Assembly: GCA_025617745.1 (NCBI GenBank)
Contig: CM046864.1
Coordinates: forward strand, 26,536,199-26,600,198
Reading direction: 5' to 3'
Length of the DNA stretch: 64,000 bases
Origin: Heliocidaris erythrogramma
Taxonomy: Eukaryota > Echinodermata > Echinoidea > Camarodonta > Echinometridae
Position numbers and translations under genes: made by a program. The notes under the pieces were generated by a model. The model had not been told where the DNA came from. It saw only the letters and a program-made list of their open reading frames with translations, and searched no databases. Position 1 is the stretch's first letter. Every line of letters begins with the position of its first letter. Below, piece by piece: positions 38,276 through 49,900 of the stretch.

Positions 38276-39199
38276 ACAAAGTCAGAAATATAGTCAGGCA
38301 GCCCAGTGACTTTTGATCAAACGAACGAGGTACCAATATCTGAGTATTGGAACATCCCGGGGGAACCTAGTATATGCAAATATGGACGTCTGCCGTGGTC
38401 CCTCTGCTGCGTGTGGCCCCAGGGGCCCGTTAAAATGGGCCCAAAAATGCATTTGATCAAAGATTATAGGTACCACATGAAACTCATGGTAAATATATTG
38501 GTTCATCACACACTTTACAGAATGGGCCTTGCCAGACAAATTTTCTGCTGCTTAGGGCCAGCCAGACGCCCCCAAAGGGCCCCAAAAATTGGCCTCGATC
38601 AAGTGGAGGAGATACCACTTGAAACTAATTTCAAATGAATACATGAATACCACAAAGCACAGAATGGCCCATGCCAGACAAATTTTCTGCTGCAAAGTGC
38701 ACGCCAGACGCCCCCAAAATACGCCCCAAAGGTCCAATATGGTAGCTTTGACCCAGTTTAAATATTCAAGGTACCACCAAAAACTAATTCGGAATGCTGA
38801 GGTTAATCTTACAGACTATGGAAATCATACTGACAGACACATTTTTCTGCTGCCCACACTATGAACACAATGACAAAAATTGCTCTGGTAGACAAAAGAA
38901 CATTCCTTCATTGCTATTTTGTAAAATAAGCAGAACAGGTTAATATGCATGTGACACCTGTTCTACATATTTTTACATAATAGCAATGAAGGGATGTTCT
39001 TTTGTCTACCAGAGCAATTGTGGAAGGTACCATAAGGAGCTGTATATTTTGTCCGCTTCTTTGCTCGCCATGTTCATAGTGCCAAGGGCCCCCAAAATTG
39101 GGGGCCCCGATCAAACGTAGAAGATACCACTTGAAACTAATTTCAAATGAATACATGAATACCACACCACAAAGCACAGAATGGCCCATGCCAGACAAT
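38276..39199. mobile_element. Foreign repeat block inside the deleted transposon
   Basis: Homology to the larger copy stops near 38276 and resumes at about 39199 inside a repeat exon. The block has tandem units sharing CATGCCAGACAAATTTTCTG and GATACCACTTGAAACTAATT (about 38600-38740 and again 39119-39198). It also has a hairpin with arms of about 62 bp (38879-38940 and 38956-39018). No protein is recognised. Confidence 0.6.
38879..39018. repeat. Inverted repeat of about 62-bp arms with a 15-bp spacer
   Basis: The arm ATTGCTCTGGTAGACAAAAG onward pairs with the inverse ending CTTTTGTCTACCAGAGCAAT. A shorter outer match (CACTATGAACA with TGTTCATAGTG) extends the palindrome to about 38857-39080. 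Confidence 0.8.
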
Positions 39200-40999
39200 C
39201 CTGATGCCTGAGTTGGGAGAGCAGTAGGTTGCATCTGCAATCCCGATGCCTGAGTTGGGAGAGCAGTAGGTTGCATCTGCAATCCTGATGCCTGAGTTGG
39301 GAGAGCAGTAGATTGCACCTGCAATCCTGATGTCTGAGGTACTGGACCTGTTGAATAATCACATGTATTATGAAAATATATTAGCCAACTAAATCATGGA
39401 CATACAAAAATATCATCACAAATATTTTCCACCTCTGAGTCACTGATTGAAAAACGCAGTTTTAAGATAACATTATGGCATGCAGCAAATTTCTCACCAT
39501 TGTGATTCTGGCTTTGGCAAGAAGCTTGATCTGAAGGGATGGGAGTACATGTAAGTTGCATCTGCAATCCTGATGCCTGAGTTGGGAGATCAGTAGGTTG
39601 CATCTGCAATCCTGATGCCTGAGTTGGGAGATCAGTAGGTTGCATCTGCAATCCTGATGCCTGAGTTGGGAGATCAGTAGGTTGCATCTGCAATCCTGAT
39701 GCCTGAGATGGGAGAGCAGTAGGTTGCATCTGCAATCCTGATGCCTGAGTTGGGAGAGCAGTAGGTTGCATCTGCAATCCTGATGCCTGATTTGGGAGAG
39801 CAGTATGTTGCACCTGCAATCCTGATGCCTGAGTTACTGGACCTGTTGAATAATTGTAATGAAATATATTAGTCACCTAAATCATGGACATACAAAAATA
39901 TCATCACAAATATTGTCCACTTCCCTGTCACTGATGGAGAAAAAAAAGTTTTAAGATAACATTATGGCATGCAGCAGGTTTCTCACCGTAGTGATTCTGG
40001 CTTTGGCAAGAAGTTTCATTTGAAGGGATGGCAGAAGGTTGTACCTGCAATCCTGATGCCCGAGTTGGAACAGCAATAGGTTGCATCTGCAATCCTGATG
40101 CCTGAGTTGAGAGAGCAGTGGGTTGCTTCGGACCTGCTGAATAGTTATAATGAAAGTTATTAGTCAACTAAATCATGGACATACAAAAGTCATCACAAAT
40201 ATTGTCCAACTTCTGGGTCACTAATTGAAAAATACAGTTTAAAGATGACATTATGGCATGCAGCACGTTTCTCACCATTGTGATTTTGGCTTTGGCAAGA
40301 AGCTTGATCTGAAGGGATGGGAGTACATGTAGGTTACATCTGTAATTCTACGGTATGAGTTGTGACGTGATATGTTATTCTAGGAAAGTCACTCAAACAT
40401 TGGTTGTCAATTAATGCAAATGGTATGTTATCTTTAATCACTTGAAATATGCAAAAAAGAATAAAATCCTGTCATACTTACATATCTTTGTTTGCTCCTC
40501 AGAAAGACTGCAAATCTGGGGATTGAATTGATTTTTCCAACTGTAACACAAGAATTAATCAAAGAAACACAAGAGCAATACCATACTGATTAGAACTTTA
40601 ATTTTATCCTTAACATATTCATACATTTTACAGTGGATTTATTTCAACCAAAACTTTCCCAAAATAATTTTTCTTCATTCTGCATGATGATAACATCGTA
40701 AGTCACATAATCTTATTCTTAGTACATTGTATTTAGAGTTTACTAAACAACAAAAAATCTACAATCACGTGGTAGTCGAAATCGAAAAAAAAATTGCTTT
40801 ATGCATCCATCATAACTACACATTGTGCAGTTTTGAAGAGGTCAGGTAATACAATTTTCAATTGTATTCTTTTTAATAAGTAAATAAATATCAAGTTCAC
40901 TTTTTGATTAATTTACCAAAGTTAGCTAACGGAAGATTTTCATCCTCGTCACTGTCATCTGCATCTCCAGCATTGTCAGTGTCATCATCTTCTATATTC

Positions 41000-41445
41000 T
41001 GAGAAGGCTCCATTGGTTGACAGTTCGTCAAAGAATTTTTCATTTAAAATTTTGTTAATTGTTTATAAATCTTTGAGTGGTCAAGCTCCCAGTTATATTA
41101 CCGAATTACTTAAACCCAAAGTCCAGTCACACAGTCACAGTCATAGCCTGCGCAGTTCCAGAGATGCATTCATGCTCCAGATACCCCATATTAAAACCAA
41201 AATCACCCTTGGTGACCGAGCATTTGCCATTGCTGCTCCAAAACTTTGGAACAGCCTACCTATTGAAATAAGAAGTTCTCAATCTGTAAATGTCTTCAAA
41301 TCAAAATTAAAATCATATTTGTTTTGTTGAAGTAAAACATTTTATAATTATGCACATGTTAGGAGCTCTCAAACAGCGCAACTGAATATATTTCGTATAG
41401 TAGTTGCGCTATATAAGTCTAATACTTATTATTATTATTATTATT
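41000..41445 (+). mobile_element. 5'-truncated non-LTR retrotransposon inserted in the deleted transposon
   Basis: It interrupts the first exon of the 6.6-kb element: the larger copy reads straight through at this point. The plus-strand frame contains V-Y-K-S-L-S-G-Q-A-P-S-Y-I and, near its end, G-D-R-A-F-A-I-A-A-P-K-L-W-N-S-L-P, the standard C-terminal end of CR1/L2/Jockey-type reverse transcriptases. It then has TTGCGCTATATAAG and a short TTA tail. Confidence 0.8.
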
Positions 41446-42987
41446 AAGTCAAGCTCCTCATCCATGGGCTCCTCCTCTGTATTTTCCCCAACCATCAGAA
41501 TTGTGCCCCGCCACCAACCATCTGGCCACTTCATTTTGACTATAGTCCCTTTACGTGGGGTACTGCCTTTCGGAAACTTTTAGCTCTGACATACTAACAT
41601 TGGAACTACCATCCTTGTCCCAACGGACAAGACAGTCCCTGCTTGGTTCCATTGTAGGCCTCTTTAAGATTCAGGAGAGAACAATTTAAAATACATATTT
41701 CATAAGTCATTAGGGTAACTTTGCATTAATCCCACCTATTAATTCCCAAGAGTGTTTCACATTGGGGCAATCTGCGAGCTCACATAATAGATCTATATTC
41801 CATGAACTCTCTTAATAGCAAACATTATGTGGATGTAATATACCTTTATTATAATGTTTAGTATGGTAAGATTATTCCAAATAAGCAATTCCTCAAAACC
41901 CCTTAATATTAATGCTATCAAAATGTATACTATTCGGGTACAGATCTAGGTAAGATATAAACTTTTTGTGAGAAGACTGTAAGTGTAAACTGTGTAGTCT
42001 GTTCTTCCCCAATACAGAAGTCATTCTACCTTTTTAGATTTCTAGATTCAACTAATTAAGTTAAATCTAATGTTAACTGTTAGTGTTACTGTTAGATCTA
42101 GATCTAGGCCCAGTCTAGACTCTAGATCTATATTTATAACAGTGAGAAATTTATGAGTAATAATGTCAATCTGAACAGTAGCAGTAAAAGAAATCTAGGA
42201 AAGATATGAACTTAATATCGACTAGACTCTGACTGAGTCTCACTAACGTTAGACTCAGTCATAACTCATATTCTAACTTGGTTATATAGACCATTTCTAA
42301 CTGTAGAAGTTAGACTAATTTGGCCCTGGCCTAGGCTAGTAATGGAATTTATGAACGACATTGGATTTTGCAGAGTTTAACTTCTGTGAGAAAATTCGAA
42401 TCTTTAAGTGGTGAATTCAGATTCGTACTTGATCTCAGTTAGATTTACAATTACATACAACGTTAAATCGACTATACGCGGACTACGGCTGAGCTTTAGG
42501 GAATAACTGCATAAATACAAGCATATGGGGCTGTAGAAACAGATTTTATGGCATAAGTGACAAAAACAGCTTGCAATATATTTTTAAAGCAAAAACAGTA
42601 ATAAAAATGAAAATCCATGAAACACATACATAAAATATGATCTGTTAGGAAAGATTTGGATAAATCAATACATTTATACTCACCTTTTGGATAAACTTTG
42701 CTTATAACATGACGTATTCGCCGGTTCGTAAGACCGCGCTACAGCAAACTTCGGTCAGAACAGGCGTCGAATAGCTATTCGCCGCTTCGTAAGAACGCGC
42801 AGTGCTATTCGTCGTTCTAACCAAAATATAAAAAATGATATTACTCTAAAAATAAAGCGATTTGAGTAATGAAATTTTGTTACTCGATAGATTCGGACAT
42901 ATACTATCCAAATATGCAAAAAAGTCAAAATCGATTTTTGGACCTAAATTTAGGCTATTCGCCGGTTCGTAAGACCGACGACGAATT

Positions 42988-44405
42988 GTTTATTCAATTA
43001 ATTAATTCTGTTATTACGTTTCGGTAAATCTGTGGTTGAAATGAAGAAGAGTGGGGCCTAGAGTAAGAGAGAAAGAAAGACAAGAAAGGGAGAGGTATTG
43101 AAAAAAAAGTTTGAGGAGATAGAGAATGATGAGATATGGATAGCCATCCAAATATATGACTAATCAGTATAAGTATAAGTGTGCATTTATTGTCCAATAC
43201 TGGAGGTTCTTCCACTGGCGATACTAAGAGAATCAAATTATTTCAAACATTTTCTTTCCCCATCTTATTCATCTCAACTCCTAAATAAATTCTCCTCCAA
43301 TTTAAATCTTTTAAACTAGGATATTTGAATTCATAATTTAAACCTTTTTCAACATCTTTTGAATGTGAACACACTTAACATGCTTATATGTTTCCTCTTC
43401 TCTATTACAAATTGAACTTAATTATTTTTGGACTACCCCAAAACGATACAAATGATGGTTTGTATAAACAATTTGATGTTACAATTTGTATTGAAATTCC
43501 AGTAGCTTGCTGTCATCGTTATCGTTATGATCGGCCACCTGTGACCATGGTGACGAAGGCTTAAAGGGCTGATCACATTTTGTCCGATAACGGTAACGAT
43601 AACGTAGATTTTCAATTAAAGGTACACACCCTACTACATGGTGTGTACGTGTGAGTATGCTCGTGTCTGTTCACAATAGGGCATCTCTGTATAGGGTGTA
43701 CCTTTAATAGACCGCTTTGGTAATGTATGCAAATTGTATACATACCTTGCAATAAACGTTGTTCCTTACAACCTAAAATCTTGCCGGACATAGCAACAAG
43801 TAATGTATGCAAACTTGATTCCAAGCATTGATACCTATTTTCAAGGCCGTACGCAGAATTTTTTTCCTGGGGGGGGGGGGGGGGGGGGGGGGGGCAAGAT
43901 GATCGCTTTCAAAGGAACCCATAATTTGAAGTTTAAAACGCGATTTAAAAAAGTATGATTTTGAAATTTCTGGGGGGGGGGGGCAACTGCCCCCCCCCCC
44001 CCCCGTTGCAGCCTTGCCTATTTTATTATAAAAAGCAGGTTAATGGAATAGCTCGTCACTAAATGCTCAGCGAAGAAATGTGCATAGATGTGAATACACT
44101 ATACAGAATCGGTCTATTGAAAACCTCGTTATAGGTCAAATGTGACCCAGGCTGAATGCTTTTTACTCTTTCTAAGCTAGGATAGTTAAAAGTAAAATGC
44201 GTAGGCCCTACATATTTTGGTAAATATCAAATATAATACAGAATATTAACCAATTATTTTTTAAGTACACACACTATACGTATATGTAGTGAAGAGATCG
44301 ATTCTTCAAATTCTGAAACTTCGATACCAGCATTTTTGTTGTTGTTGTTGATATTAATGGCACTGCCTTTTCATAAACTAAATTTGATTACATGTTGAAA
44401 AGTAG
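42988..44405. other. Gap with small palindromes and G/C tracts
   Basis: At 43614-43708 the inverted ends AATTAAAGGTACAC and GTGTACCTTTAAT form a small MITE-like unit. A related palindrome is at 59994-60166. Long G tracts lie at 43870-43893 and 43973-43982, and a C tract at 43990-44004. No gene is seen. Confidence 0.5.
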
Positions 44406-44408
44406 AGG

Positions 44409-44570
44409 TGTCGTCGTCGAGTGGTAGTCCAGTTGTTTAAATTGGGAATGTGAAAATCGTGGGTTCGATGTCCTTGAGCGAGGCTAGTTATTTACATTGC
44501 TCCGTTCCCTTAAATTAAATAAATTGGTGTTTGGCATATTAATACCAAGGTGTGAGTTTCTTTTTTGAAA
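44409..44570 (+). mobile_element. tRNA-derived SINE
   Basis: An A-box-like TCGAGTGGTAGTCC and a B-box-like GGGTTCGATGTCC are about 40 bp apart, as in a degenerate tRNA. The body that follows (TTGAGCGAGGCTAGTTATTT, then ACATTGCTCCGTTCCC) is the kind seen in tRNA-derived SINEs. Confidence 0.55.
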
Positions 44571-44989
44571 ATGTATAATTGTAAGAGTCAAGGTTTGCTG
44601 TAACATATTCCTTGCGATGTAAATCATATTTATATAAATGCACATGAGTGCCAGGACCACTACACACGCGCGGCAACTGCTATGAAAAAAACCATTGAAG
44701 ATTATTAAGAAAAAAAAAGATCCTTGACAGTTAGTGTATTATGAAAATGAAAGAGTATACCTTATGTCTCGAAATGGAATATTCCGCATAGGCCTATAGT
44801 ATCCCCGCCGCCCCAACAGTGTTTTTTCATGGTGACCGCTCCTCCCCTTAAAGGACGCTTCGTTGCCCCAGTTTCAGATAGTAAACCTAAAGTTTGTGAA
44901 GATCTGTGACTTTCAGTCATGGTCGCAAATCCAGGGGAGACCGTGGGACATGTCCCCACCTTTTTGAAGATATGCTAATGCCCCCCCCC

Positions 44990-45290
44990 CCCCCACACAC
45001 ACACACAAATTCAGGAATTTGCTTGTCTGAGAATTTTGGAGGAAAACTAGACCCCAAAGATGCGATAACCCTTTTTTTTCTTCTTTGTTTGGCTTGTCAG
45101 AGAATTTTTGGAGGGAAATTAGACCCCGAAAATGTGATAACCCTTTTTTTTGTTGCTTGTCAGACAATTTTGGAGGAAACTAGACCCCCAAAATATGATA
45201 ACCTCCTTCTTTTTTTGCTTGTCAGAGAATTTTCAGACATTTCGGACAGGTACAAAAGTAAAATGTGGTGACCCCCCCCCCCCCCTCCCG
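44990..45290 (+). repeat. Tandem repeat of about 75 bp (four units) plus poly-C tracts
   Basis: The unit GCTTGTC(T/A)GAGAATTTTGGAG, then AACTAGACCCC, GTGATAACC and a T run occurs at about 45022, 45090, 45155 and 45220. A related copy with two units is at 53105-53230, beyond the Merlin-like element. Confidence 0.8.
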
Positions 45291-45611
45291 AATTTCAAAA
45301 TGGAATTGCGCCACTGCCTTCAGTTAATTGGAGCAATGGAGCGTTGATTTTTTTCTTCTTATCGTTAGGAGCATATATATAGGCAGGGGCGGATCCAGGA
45401 TTTAGTATAAGGGGGGGGGGGGGGGAAGGGGCACACAAATGCAGGTTTGTCAACTTTTGGAAAAGGTATACCCGTATTTTGGGGGTCTTGTCAGCTTCTC
45501 GAAAAGTCGCTCAGTAGTGGGGGGGGGGGGGGGTTATGGGGGTACAGTTTCCCTCCATAGTTCTCTGACTAGCAAAAAAAAAGTCTTCATTCTAAAAGGG
45601 GGGCACAATCA

Positions 45612-45830
45612 AACTGGGCGTTGTGGCGTGCGACTGTAATCTAGCTACCAGTGGAAGTTATAAACTGATTCAGCGGACCGGTTCGAGACTGAGTCACGTC
45701 TTTCGGATGGTGACGTTAAAGGTCGGTTCCAAGACGTAAATAATCATATCTGATTGATACACGTCTGTAAAAACCCAATAAGCCAGTTCGGGGTTAGCGC
45801 ATGGTACTGAGATTGTACAAATGACCCCAA
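45612..45830 (+). mobile_element. Candidate SINE with a 7SL RNA-like head
   Basis: The start (GGGCGTTGTGGCGTGCGACT, then GTAATCTAGCTACC) closely follows the order of the conserved 5' Alu domain of 7SL RNA (GGTGGCGCG, CCTGTA, TCCCAGCTAC). A Pol III B-box-like GGTTCGAGACT lies about 60 bp on. The rest (CTTTCGGATGGTGACGTTAA and on) looks like a SINE body. Homology to 7SL is by eye only. A tRNA or chance origin is not excluded. Confidence 0.45.
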
Positions 45831-46059
45831 ATATCCACAGATATTTTAGACATGGAGGGTCCCTTTATGTGCACTTCAGAAAAATAACTCTGGGAGTGAT
45901 AGAGGTGCCTCATGAATAGCTTTTGTTTCCCCCTTTAAAAAGAATACTTCCACCTGGATATCATGGAATGCACCATTAGTGCATAATTGAATAATGATTA
46001 CATGACATTCATGAGCACATATCGAATATTAGTGTCAGTGGGTTTTAGAATTTGGTACA

Positions 46060-46949
46060 GATGACCTTTATCTGCTCATGCTCAGATTGCATCCCCGAAG
46101 TGGCTTATTACACACGGGCGGATCCCCTATGGTCAAAATGCATACTTTTCTTCCAAAGGGGGCCGGGGGGGGGGGGGGCACCGGCCGGGTGCCCCCCGGA
46201 TCCGCCAATGTATATAGGGTAGGCCTATTGTTACTAGTTGTTAGGAATCTTTTGACTTACGTCCAAAATCCCACGCATTATCTAGATATTTGATCGGGCA
46301 GATGTTTTTTTTTTTTCTTTTGATGATGCTGTGGCTTAACTTGAAGGGGGGAAGAAAGAGGCTTAACTGTGAGTAACGGACAATTAATGACTAGTGTTAG
46401 TGAAGTTGATAGCGGACTCAAAAGGCGAATCACAAAAGGGTCACGGCCGGTTCATTCTGTGTTCCTCTAAGAACCCGGATAACCAGGCCTTCTTGCTTAT
46501 AGAGCTCTTTTTAACTGAGCTTTAATCCCTCCACCAGATAAGTGTTGCTGGAACAAAACGGTATTCAAATATGAATAGGCCTTTTGTCTTGTCTTTCGGC
46601 TTTTTGGTCACTTTATTTGGTTTTGTGACTCCAAGGTTTAGAGTTCCTTTGAATATATTCTAGATTTCAATACTTCGTATCAACTTCATTCTTATGAGAC
46701 GAAAAGTACCCTTTGGAACATTATGCTTGTAAACCGGCTGGAGAGTAACAGCTCTGAGTATGGTGCCGCTTATAAATGGAACCAATTAATTGTATTTTAT
46801 CAAAATTTCAACCCATCTCTATAATAAATTCTTCTGCACTGGCGCGTTCGAGTTGCTAACTAGTTTGTCTTTTATACAGCCGTTTTATTGGTTTCTAACC
46901 TTAACCCACCAGTTATTACGTCGCGTTCGCGTAGTTTTTTAGTAAGAAA
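46060..46949. other. Upstream region of the Rieske gene
   Basis: A G tract lies at 46164-46178. The 150 bp before the ATG at 46950 are less AT-rich, include GTTATTACGTCGCGTTCGCG, and are the likely promoter and 5' UTR. No TATA box is obvious. Confidence 0.4.
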
Positions 46950-49900
46950 ATGCCTGGATCACTAAGTTTATCACCACAGGAGCGATTTCTCAAGAGATTA
47001 AAGAAACTTGGCACCCATGTTGATCCTGAAAAACAGACTTTCATGTGCGAAAAAGACGGCAGATTATACTTTCGTGTGGACTCCGTGAAATTCGAAGGTA
47101 TGTTGACAATGAATAATTTTTTTTTATGTATGGTGTACTGTTAATTGTTAATCACGTGTTTATCTTAACATGTACCGGGCATTGTGCCGAATGCAGTGCA
47201 TGCCAATAATAATTAATATATAGGCCTAGGCCTAGGCTAAACATAGTCATTGACAGTGGTCCGATGTATTGAGTTTTGTGTTTGTGTTGTAGGCTATCTA
47301 GTAAGAGGGGTATCCGCGCACCCCCCCCCCCCCCCAAATGACAAATACTAAATTAATACTATAAAAAGTATAAAGGAGAATTAACACTAGAATATAATGA
47401 ATGAATGAATTATTTTAGGCATAATCGTGATATAGTCCCCACATCACAAAGTGGGGATTATTAGAATCAGACCTACCAGAAAACGGCCTTTTCCTTGCGT
47501 ACGCGTTGACTGACGAAGCATGAATGAGCGCGCGCACACAAGTACCCTTTCCGAACTCCCTATAATATGGTCGTGATACTGTCCCAACGCTATGGGAAAT
47601 CGAGTTTGTTTTCTACGGCAGTGGGGATTATTCCAACAGTATAGTTATACTCGTGATACTGTCCCCACGCTATGGGAAATCGAGTTTGTTTTCCACGGCA
47701 GTGGGGATTATTCCAACAGTATAGTTATACTCGTGATACTGTCCCCACGCTATGGGAAATCGAGTTTGTTTTCCACGGCAGTGGGGATAACTCCAACAGT
47801 ATAATATACTCGTCATATTGTCCCCTCGCAACGAGAAATCTGATTCGTTTGGAAACGTGGTGGGGACAGTTTCCCAAAGGTTGTTAATAAACTGACATGC
47901 ATTGACTTCCACTTCTATGAAATTAAATTGTGAAATTCATTAATTATGCAAATTTATTCAAAATTAACGAAAAATGCTACTTCTCCTCTATTTCACATCA
48001 GATTTTGAATCTGATTGTTTTATCTGACGGGGCTTGGTGAGGGCTTCCAATTTTCTACACAGAATTTCGAAATTCATTAATCATGCAAATTTATGCTAAT
48101 TTATTCATCAACAAAAATGCATTAGAATCACAAAATATTAACTTAATTAGTAATTTCTTACATTTATCTAGAAGGATCTATCAGAAATTACATATATTAA
48201 CGCCATTCCACAGATATACACTTCCGGCGAGCCGGACATATTATGCATCTCGTAATTTATACTAATTCACTTGTTTTTGTCGAGTTAATGTATTTTTTTT
48301 TTTTTTTTTTTACCGTGGCACATCCATAAAAGAGAAGGGGGTGGTACGTCAGCTACGGGGGAATGTACCCCTTGCAATAAAATCCATGTTGAGATTTGTT
48401 TTGATTCTATTTTTTTTTCAGCAGTATATGTGACAGTCTCATGGGGGGGGGGGGGATAAAAATCTATGTTTAATCAGTTTTTATTTGTTTAGTTTTGGTA
48501 TTTGTTCTTTCAGTATGTGTGACAGACTCGATCAGCGTGGCAATTTTCGGGGAGGGGGCAGCAACAGGGGAGATGTGCCTCTTCCAAGAAAAATCAATGT
48601 TTGATGATTTGAAAAAAGATGTTTTTTTTTTTTGTATTAATGTTCTTTCATTATGTGGGACAGACTCATGGTGGCAATTTTCGGGGGGGGGGGGGGGGGG
48701 GGGGGGCGGATTCTGGGGCTAGTTGTTCAAGGGGGTGTGTGGTGGGGGTAGTAGTTTGGGGGATCAAATGTCGGGGTAATGTCATTGGGGGATAAAACTT
48801 CATTCGGGGGGGGGGGGGGGGGGGGGGGAGGATGATATCCTGTAGATCGTCATCGGGGGTGGGGGGGGGGGTAATTGTCCTGAGGGGGTAGTTGTCCTAG
48901 AATCCTTATCTTATCTCATTTTACCATGCATATTTTCATATTTCACCTGTCAAATATACTCATCAAAATATAAGATATGGACGACATTTCATGCACATCG
49001 TTCTGATAACATTGCAATTCTAGTTCATCTTGCTCTTCATTGAAAATAATCTTTCTCCCATCCTTTTCCTTTTCCCCTTCATCCTCCATCATCCTGCACT
49101 TACATCACACGGGGTTGAGACTGTGTGTGTGTTGACTTATACAGGGACCGGCCGGGGTAAAATGCTCGCCGGCATGCTTCGGTCCTACGGCCCTACTTTG
49201 CATGCATCTACATTTAGCGCCAAAATACTGATGATGGTACCAGTGTTACCCATTGGCTATCTTCAACTGTGCCGGACTGAAATCTACATGTATTTGCATT
49301 GAATTAAAATTTACCGCCAAGTATAAAGTATGCGGTCGTTCAATGTTGGAATCCCCCTTCTCTCTCGTTCGTTCAATTACGTCAAGCAATAGTTCCCCTT
49401 TCACCATCCCACCTCCTCTCTGTCTCTCTCTCTCTCTCTCTCACTCTTTCTATAGATGTATCTCCCTCTCTCTCTCTCACTCTCTCTATAGATGTATCTT
49501 CCTCTCTCTATAGATGAATCTCCCTCTCTCCCTCTCTTTCGCTCTTGCACTCTTTTTACTCCCTGTTAATGTATTCAAATAAGTATGCAAATCCCGCGCA
49601 CGTGCCGTGTCCGATGAGACTCTGGCAAGCGGCCGATGTTTGACTGATTGATCGGATTATCTTAACCTTTTGGTTCAATTTAAGTTTTCTTAGAATTATG
49701 CAGTTCATCTAATAGCTGATATTACTCAGAATATCTCTTTGACCTTTTTTAGTTTATTACTTCCCCCATTCATTTTGTACAGTATCGCTGTGCGGAGCAG
49801 ACGATGCTAGGCAGAGTTTGCCAGAGTACGCTATAGTGGGCGTGAATGTGAATAAATTAGTAAATAGTCATATTTCCCGCCATTTTAGGCTGCAATCAGG

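Larger units (their letters stand above)
36422..42983 (-). mobile_element. 6.6-kb deleted and rearranged relative of the 12.6-kb transposon
   Basis: It has the same terminal and subterminal repeats as the element at 21824-34387 and is flanked by AATT on both sides (36418-36421 and 42984-42987). The left 1.85 kb and the right part (from about 39200) match the larger copy, but the whole catalytic region and most repeat exons are missing. Remaining repeat exons are at about 39349-39199 (cut), 39842-39498 and 40133-39987. The first coding exon (ATG at about 41652) has an indel and is split by a LINE fragment. It has no catalytic region, so it could move only with transposase supplied in trans. 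Confidence 0.85.
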
